A stretch of 17,294 nucleotides of DNA, from contig CAZTVF010000114.1 of NCBI GenBank assembly GCA_964616985.1, positions 1-17,294 of the forward strand, written 5' to 3'. This document shows positions 13,549 to 17,294 of the stretch, piece by piece. The notes under the pieces were generated by a model that saw nothing but the letters and a program-made list of their open reading frames with translations, ran no database searches and was not told the origin of the DNA. Position numbers and translations under genes: made by a program. Numbering within the stretch: position 1 is the first letter of the stretch; every line of letters begins with the position of its first letter. Origin of the DNA: CAZTVF01 sp964616985. GTDB lineage: Bacteria; Planctomycetota; Phycisphaerae; SM23-33.

Positions 13549-15306
13549 ATGAAATACAGCGAACTGCTGATTCCGACCGTGAAGGAAGTGCCGGCCGAGG
13601 CCGAGATCCCTTCCCACCAGCTCATGATCCGCGCGGGCTTCATCCGCAAGCTCACCAGCGGCACCTACACCTACCTGCCCCTGGGCTGGAAGGTCCTCCA
13701 GAAGATCATCGCCATCGTCCGCCGCGAGATGAACGCCACCGGCGCCCAGGAAATCCTCATGCCCATCCTGCAGCCGATGGAACTGTGGAAGCAGACCGGA
13801 CGCGACGCCGACTACGGCCCCACCATGTGCAAGTTCGAGGACCGTCATGGCCGCGAGAACGCCCTGGCCCCCACGGCCGAGGAAGTGGTCACCAGCCTGG
13901 TCGCCGGCGAGGTCAACAGCTATAAGCAGCTGCCGATGAGCCTCTACCAGATCAACACCAAGTTCCGCGATGAATTCCGCCCGCGATTCGGCGTGCTCCG
14001 CAGCCGCGAGTTCATCATGAAGGACGCCTACAGCTTCCACGCGACCGTGGACGACCTGGGCACGACCTACGACAAGATGTACAAGGCCTACTGCAACGTC
14101 TTCCGCACCGCGGGCCTGAAGTACGTGATCGTCGAGGCCGAGAGCGGCCCCATCGGCGGCTCGGCCAGCCATGAGTTTATGGTGCCCTGCGCCGCGGGCG
14201 AGGACATCATCGTCCACACCGCCGACGGCACGTACGCCGCCAACATCGAAAAGGCCGAGGTCGACCCCGTCGCGCCCGATGCCGAACTCGCCGCCGCCCG
14301 CGCCGCCCTCGGCCAGCCGGTGGAGGTGAGCACCCCCAACGTCGGCAGCATCGAGGCCGTGTGCGAGTTCATGAGCACCAAGCCGCGAAAGATGATCAAG
14401 ACGCTGATCTACGCGACGGCCGACAAGCAAGTGGTCATCGCGCTGGTCCGTGGCGACCATGAGGCGAACGAGAACAAGCTCAACCGCGCCGCCGGCCTGG
14501 GCCATCTCGCCCTGGCCAACGAGAACACCATCCGCGCCGTCAGCGGCGCCGCCGTCGGCTTCGCGGGGCCCCAGGGCCTGGCGGGCAAGGTGGCCAAGCT
14601 CATCATCGACCACTCCGTCGCCGTCATGCCCTCCGGCATCACCGGGGCCAACAAGACCGACACCCACGTGAAGAACATCGTTCCCGGTCGCGACTTCCCG
14701 CTCGAAGGCGCCAACATCGTGGTGGCTGACATCCGCAACGCGGCCGAGGGCGACACGCACGGGGGCAAGCCCCTGACTTTCTCCCGCGGCATCGAGGTCG
14801 GCCACGTCTTCAAGCTGGGCACCAAGTACAGCGACAAGCTGGGCGCGAAGTTCCTGGACGAAAAGGGCGAGCAGCACCCGTGCATCATGGGGTGCTACGG
14901 CATCGGCGTGAACCGCATCTTCGCCTCGGCCATCGAGATGGACAGCGGCCACGATGAGAACGGCTGCGTGCTGCCGGTGTCGATCGCGCCGTTCGAGGTC
15001 GAGATCGTGCCGCTGAACAAGGACCTGCCGGCCGTGGCGGGCGAGGCGCAGCGGATCTACGACGAGCTCAAGGCCGCGGGCGTGGACGTGCTGATCGACG
15101 ACCGCGACGCCCGCCCGGGCGTGAAGTTCAAGGACGCCGACCTGCTGGGCATCCCGGTGCGGATCGTGGTGGGCGACAAGGGCCTCAAGGAAGGCAAGGT
15201 CGAACTCAAGCGCCGCACCGACGCCAAGCCCACGCTCATCGCCGTCGCCGATGCGGTGGCGCAGGCGAAGGCCGTCCTGGAAGAGATGCGGAAGGCGTTG
15301 GCGTAA
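13549..15306 (+). CDS. proS: Prolyl-tRNA synthetase (bacterial type, with editing domain)
   Basis: Charges tRNA-Pro with proline in the cytoplasm. The 585 residues match the bacterial ProRS layout: class II motif 1 around LPLGWKVLQKIIAIVRREM (43-61); TAEEV (109-113); motif 2, KFRDEFRPRFGVLRSREFIMKD (138-159); a YbaK-like insertion (about 225-400) that hydrolyses mischarged Ala-tRNA-Pro, with PRKMIKTLIY (279-288), RGDHEANENKL (301-311) and ITGANKTDTHV (364-374); motif 3, GCYGIGVNRIFAS (448-460); and a C-terminal anticodon-binding domain with VDVLIDDRDARPGVKFKDADLLG (512-534). The start at 13549 is backed by GAGG (13540-13543) 5 bases upstream and by family homology beginning at MKYSELLIPT; the longer frame from TTG 13444 overlaps the promoter -35. 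A GCGGTG-TTT-CACCGC hairpin (15311-15325) follows the stop but lacks a T-tract. Confidence 0.97.
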   Translation: MKYSELLIPTVKEVPAEAEIPSHQLMIRAGFIRKLTSGTYTYLPLGWKVLQKIIAIVRREMNATGAQEILMPILQPMELWKQTGRDADYGPTMCKFEDRHGRENALAPTAEEVVTSLVAGEVNSYKQLPMSLYQINTKFRDEFRPRFGVLRSREFIMKDAYSFHATVDDLGTTYDKMYKAYCNVFRTAGLKYVIVEAESGPIGGSASHEFMVPCAAGEDIIVHTADGTYAANIEKAEVDPVAPDAELAAARAALGQPVEVSTPNVGSIEAVCEFMSTKPRKMIKTLIYATADKQVVIALVRGDHEANENKLNRAAGLGHLALANENTIRAVSGAAVGFAGPQGLAGKVAKLIIDHSVAVMPSGITGANKTDTHVKNIVPGRDFPLEGANIVVADIRNAAEGDTHGGKPLTFSRGIEVGHVFKLGTKYSDKLGAKFLDEKGEQHPCIMGCYGIGVNRIFASAIEMDSGHDENGCVLPVSIAPFEVEIVPLNKDLPAVAGEAQRIYDELKAAGVDVLIDDRDARPGVKFKDADLLGIPVRIVVGDKGLKEGKVELKRRTDAKPTLIAVADAVAQAKAVLEEMRKALA

Positions 15307-15330
15307 TCCGGCGGTGTTTCACCGCAGGGC

Positions 15331-15416
15331 TGAAGAAGGTCGTAGGTCATAGGCAGCAGGTCGTAGGAAGAAGAGAAGTGAAGAAGGTCGTAGGTCGTAG
15401 GAAGAAGAAGAAGAGA
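15331..15416. repeat. Purine-rich GTCGTAGG / GAAGAA repeat after proS
   Basis: TGAAGAAGGTCGTAGGTC occurs at 15331-15348 and again at 15379-15396, a 48-base period, with additional GTCGTAGG units and GAAGAA runs between and after. It lies in the 356-base gene-free gap between proS and the lipoprotein gene and codes for nothing. It looks like slippage-type repeats rather than a mobile element. Confidence 0.75.
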
Positions 15417-15463
15417 ATACGCGCCGCGGCTAGTGAAGTGGAACGCGCTTATGTCGTCCTATG

Positions 15464-15548
15464 GGTCCCGTAGGGACCACTGAGAGTAGCCCAGCACTTT
15501 AGTGCTGGGTGCAAGACGCACCCCCTGGACCTTGAGTCCCGTAGGGAC
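15464..15548. repeat. Cluster of perfect hairpins with GTCCCGTAGGGAC units (REP-like)
   Basis: Three hairpins in 85 bases: GGTCCC-GTA-GGGACC (15464-15478), CCCAGCACT-TT-AGTGCTGGG (15490-15509, a perfect 9-base stem) and GTCCC-GTA-GGGAC (15536-15548). GGGTGC (15507-15512) can also pair with GCACCC (15518-15523). The repeated TCCCGTAGGGAC flanking a central stem is typical of extragenic palindromic repeats. The minus-strand frames across it are read-through of the repeat, not genes. The rest of the gap (15549-15662) holds no recognisable feature. Confidence 0.8.
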
Positions 15549-15662
15549 GACTGAAACGTTTCGATCGTCCTTGATGCGAGTGAAGCGGAGCGGCCGAAGA
15601 GGCCGGGACAGCAGAGGCGGCTGACATAGAGGCGAACAGAGTTGGAGAAGGAAGAGCAGGCG

Positions 15663-16049
15663 ATGCATTCGAAAATCAAACGTCAGTCCCCTCTCTCTTC
15701 CGTTCCTTCTGCTCTCTCTTGTCTTCCTCTACGTTCTCTGCGTTCTCCGCGGTTCATCCTTTGCGTTGGGCTCGCGGTCACGCTGTTCGCCGGCGGTTGC
15801 CACACCGTGAACGTCCGCGACATGTATGGCAACCCGCTGGAGGACGTGGCCGTGCGGGCGCTGTATGTGGGTTCGACGGGCCCCACGAGCTACACCAACC
15901 GCGACGGCAAGGCCAATGTCCGCTTCGACCGCGACCGCCCGCCGAAGGACCTGGCCTTCTCCAAGGAAGGCTATCTCAGCGGCACGCGGCCGGTCGATGG
16001 CTGGCCCGTCTACGCGGTCATGAAAGAAGATCCGAATACGAGACCTTAA
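15663..16049 (+). CDS. Small predicted lipoprotein with a carboxypeptidase-regulatory-like beta domain
   Basis: 128 residues. The N-terminus has basic residues, a hydrophobic core FILCVGLAVTLFAGG (31-45) and Cys46 in FAGGC, a plausible lipobox (Ala at -3 is less usual than Leu), so the mature protein would be lipid-anchored. The mature part, VNVRDMYGNPLEDVAVRAL, TSYTNRDGKANVRF and AFSKEGY (48-108), follows the V-D-x-G-x-P / V / T-x-x-G-x-A rhythm of carboxypeptidase-regulatory-like (transthyretin-type) beta sandwiches. ATG 15663 with an AAGGA about 10 bases upstream is preferred over TTG 15642. The n-region is unusually long, and residues about 18-31 are encoded by a dispersed CTCTGCG-type repeat (see repeat at 15688-15754). 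The function is unknown; it may sit in the envelope near the acyltransferase product. Confidence 0.7.
   Translation: MHSKIKRQSPLSSVPSALSCLPLRSLRSPRFILCVGLAVTLFAGGCHTVNVRDMYGNPLEDVAVRALYVGSTGPTSYTNRDGKANVRFDRDRPPKDLAFSKEGYLSGTRPVDGWPVYAVMKEDPNTRP
15688..15754 (+). repeat. Pyrimidine-rich CTCTGCG-family repeat, copy 1 (inside the lipoprotein gene)
   Basis: A C/T-rich tract followed by a 28-base unit at 15727-15754 containing TTCTCTGCGTTCTCCGCGGT. It matches 25 of 28 bases of the unit at 16179-16207, which also follows a C/T-rich tract. This copy lies within the N-terminal coding part of the lipoprotein and specifies its n-region. Confidence 0.8.
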
Positions 16050-16066
16050 CCGCAAGACGAGACGTT

Positions 16067-16087
16067 GACCGCAGAGGACGCGGAGAG
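16067..16087 (-). repeat. CTCTGCG-family repeat, inverted copy after the lipoprotein gene
   Basis: ACCGCAGAGGACGCGGAGAG is the reverse complement type of the units at 15727-15754 and 16179-16207, so the lipoprotein gene is bracketed by inverted copies, and the 16088-16178 spacer likewise. Just upstream GAGACCTTAACCGCA (16040-16054) and GAGACGTTGACCGCA (16059-16073) are tandem 19-base-spaced near-copies. The spacer holds no gene. Confidence 0.75.
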
Positions 16088-16144
16088 AAGAAAAGACCGA
16101 AAACAAAACGCGGGAGATGGCTGCACCAGCGACTGCATCCTATC

Positions 16145-16207
16145 CCTCGTCTTTCTCTCCTCTCTTTCTCTCTGTTTTCTCTGCGTCCTCTGCGTTCTCT
16201 GCGGTTA
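16145..16207 (+). repeat. CTCTGCG-family repeat, copy 2 (immediately before the acyltransferase start)
   Basis: A C/T-rich tract leads into CTCTGCGTCCTCTGCGTTCT and CTGCGGTTA, ending 11 bases before the ATG at 16219. A frame open through it makes the acyltransferase look 34 residues longer (from 16117), but that part is repeat read-through. The repeat end provides a TAGATT (16206-16211) located 7 bases before the ATG, which might act as a -10 element. Confidence 0.75.
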
Positions 16208-16218
16208 GATTCTTAACC

Positions 16219-17154
16219 ATGGGAAAACCCCGTAACAAATACGCCGACTACCTGCAATACATCGGGCTGCGGATCTTCGCGATGTTCCTGCACATGTTCC
16301 CGTGGCAGGCGAACTACCGCACGGCCAAGATCATCGGCAACCTGATGTACCGCTTCGACCGCCGGCACCGCCAGCGGGCGATCGAGCACCTGCGCCGCAG
16401 CTTTCCCGACTGGACCGAGCGCCGCTACGCCAGCGTCGCCCGCGCGTCGCTGCGGAACCTGGTGTACCTTGGCCTGGAGTTCCTGTTCACCACCCGCCTG
16501 ATCGCCATCGGCAGCTGGCGCCGCCACGTCGAGCTCAAGGACCTCGGCGAAACGCTGCGCCTGCTGCTGGAAAAGAAGACCGGCCTGATCATGCTCACCG
16601 GGCACTTCGGCAATTGGGAGGTCGTGGGCTACACGATGGCCGCCCTGGGCTTCCCCTCGGTCTCCGTCGCGCGGCGCATCGACAACCCCTACATCGACCG
16701 CTACGTCATCGGCGTCCGCGAACGCGCGGGCCAGCGCATCCTGGACAAGAACGGCGCCTCCGCCGTCGTCCCCGACATCCTCGAACAGCACGGAACGGTC
16801 GGCTTCATCGCCGACCAGGACGCCGGTAGGAAGGGCGCATTCGTCGACTTCTTCGGCCGCAAGGCCAGCACGTACAAGATCATCGCCCTGATGGCGATGC
16901 AGTACAACACGCCGGTGATCGTGGGGTACGGCAAGCGACTGAAGGAAGGCTACCGCTTCGAACTGGGCATCCAGCGGATCATCTACCCCAGCGAGTGGGC
17001 CGGCCAGGAAGACCCGCTCATGTGGATCACGCAGGCCTACACCTCGGCCCTGGAGCAAGTCATCCGCGATGCCCCCGAGCAGTACCTCTGGGTTCACCGC
17101 CGCTGGAAGCACCGCCCCAAGGGGGAAGAGGCCAGCCCGGACGGGATTGCGTAG
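16219..17154 (+). CDS. LpxL/HtrB-like lysophospholipid acyltransferase (lipid A acyltransferase family)
   Basis: 311 residues, the usual length of the family that adds a secondary acyl chain to lipid A precursors at the inner membrane. An N-terminal hydrophobic/amphipathic segment (about 12-30, LQYIGLRIFAMFLHMFPW) anchors it. The catalytic HX4E motif is TGHFGNWE (His129, Glu134). Further family features are RAIEHLRRSFPDW (53-65), VARRIDNPYIDR (154-165), DQDAGRKGAFVDFFGRKAST (about 198-217) and the terminal YLWVHRRWKHRP (about 291-302). The start MGKPRNKY at 16219 is the first ATG after a dispersed repeat; no Shine-Dalgarno is visible. The acyl donor and acceptor are not decided by sequence; ornithine- or other lipid acyltransferases share the fold. 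It implies an LPS-type or similar envelope lipid. Confidence 0.9.
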   Translation: MGKPRNKYADYLQYIGLRIFAMFLHMFPWQANYRTAKIIGNLMYRFDRRHRQRAIEHLRRSFPDWTERRYASVARASLRNLVYLGLEFLFTTRLIAIGSWRRHVELKDLGETLRLLLEKKTGLIMLTGHFGNWEVVGYTMAALGFPSVSVARRIDNPYIDRYVIGVRERAGQRILDKNGASAVVPDILEQHGTVGFIADQDAGRKGAFVDFFGRKASTYKIIALMAMQYNTPVIVGYGKRLKEGYRFELGIQRIIYPSEWAGQEDPLMWITQAYTSALEQVIRDAPEQYLWVHRRWKHRPKGEEASPDGIA

Positions 17155-17156
17155 GG

Positions 17157-17264
17157 ATTTCGGATTTTGATATTTCGGATTTCGGAATCAAGATACCGCC
17201 CGCGCGTCGGCAAAGTCACCGACCTGTCCTAAGCTCAATTCCGCAATCGCAGATTCAAATCCGA
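17157..17264. repeat. CGGATTT inverted repeat pair after the acyltransferase gene
   Basis: ATTTCGGATTT occurs at 17157-17167 and 17172-17182. The stretch 17161-17192 is imperfectly repeated in inverted orientation at 17236-17264 (reverse complement begins CTCGGATTTGAATCTGCGAT), around a spacer of about 43 bases. The remaining bases to 17294 show no gene. Confidence 0.6.
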
Positions 17265-17294
17265 GATGCATAAACGCGATGCTTCCGCAGCACC

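Noticed and set aside
15311..15325. GCGGTG-TTT-CACCGC as an intrinsic terminator of proS
   Set aside because: The stem is only 6 bases and is followed by AGGGCTGAAG, with no T-tract.
15331..15416. CRISPR array
   Set aside because: The repeats are degenerate, purine-rich and irregularly spaced, without uniform spacers or cas genes.
15459..15679. Small minus-strand frames after proS
   Set aside because: They are translations of the hairpin repeat cluster at 15464-15548; such read-throughs are often mis-annotated as hypothetical proteins.

Overview
The window is GC-rich (strong G/C preference at third codon positions) and looks like a chromosomal segment of a Gram-negative-type bacterium. A lipid A-type acyltransferase, a lipoprotein signal and polyprenyl-phosphate sugar transferases point to an outer membrane. 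Two large glycoside-hydrolase-like proteins of kinds common in Planctomycetota and Verrucomicrobiota, together with a YhaM-type nuclease, make an uncultured planctomycete (Phycisphaerae-like) my best guess. That taxonomic call is inference; there is no rRNA or other marker in the window.

Layout. 1-204 (minus) is the N-terminal end of a MoxR-type AAA+ ATPase that runs off the window. It is divergent from a vitamin pair, riboflavin synthase (ribE, 364-1017) and 4-hydroxythreonine-4-phosphate dehydrogenase (pdxA, 1174-2268), separated by a long GC-rich stem-loop. A branched palindromic element starts on the pdxA stop codon. Next come a 70-residue protein of unknown function with a strong ribosome-binding site (2544-2756), a DPM1-like polyprenyl-phosphate sugar synthase (2967-3716) and a multi-membrane-span GT83/PMT-like glycosyltransferase (3805-5652). 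These two transferases probably form one route: the first loads a sugar on the lipid carrier and the second transfers it outside the membrane. The second gene carries a 288-base palindromic element inside its reading frame, which I consider the most interesting object in the window. A two-gene operon follows: a 1282-residue secreted protein with a CBM9-like N-terminus and a glycosidase-like core (5795-9643), and 4 bases later a 703-residue GHL6/beta-galactosidase-trimerisation-type protein with no signal peptide (9648-11759). On the minus strand is a YhaM-type 3'-5' exoribonuclease (11847-12824). Then come proS (13549-15306), a small predicted lipoprotein (15663-16049) and an LpxL-like acyltransferase (16219-17154).

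From about 12.9 kb to the end, the intergenic spaces are filled with repeats, often as inverted pairs: arms of about 140 bases with a perfect 61-base core upstream of proS, a hairpin cluster after proS, a pyrimidine-rich CTCTGCG family around the lipoprotein gene, and a CGGATTT pair after the acyltransferase. One repeat copy encodes most of the signal-peptide n-region of the lipoprotein. Two start codons (3805 and 12824) lie exactly 6 bases after a -10-like hexamer and lack a Shine-Dalgarno sequence, which suggests leaderless transcripts. No tRNA, rRNA, CRISPR array, transposase or phage gene was seen.
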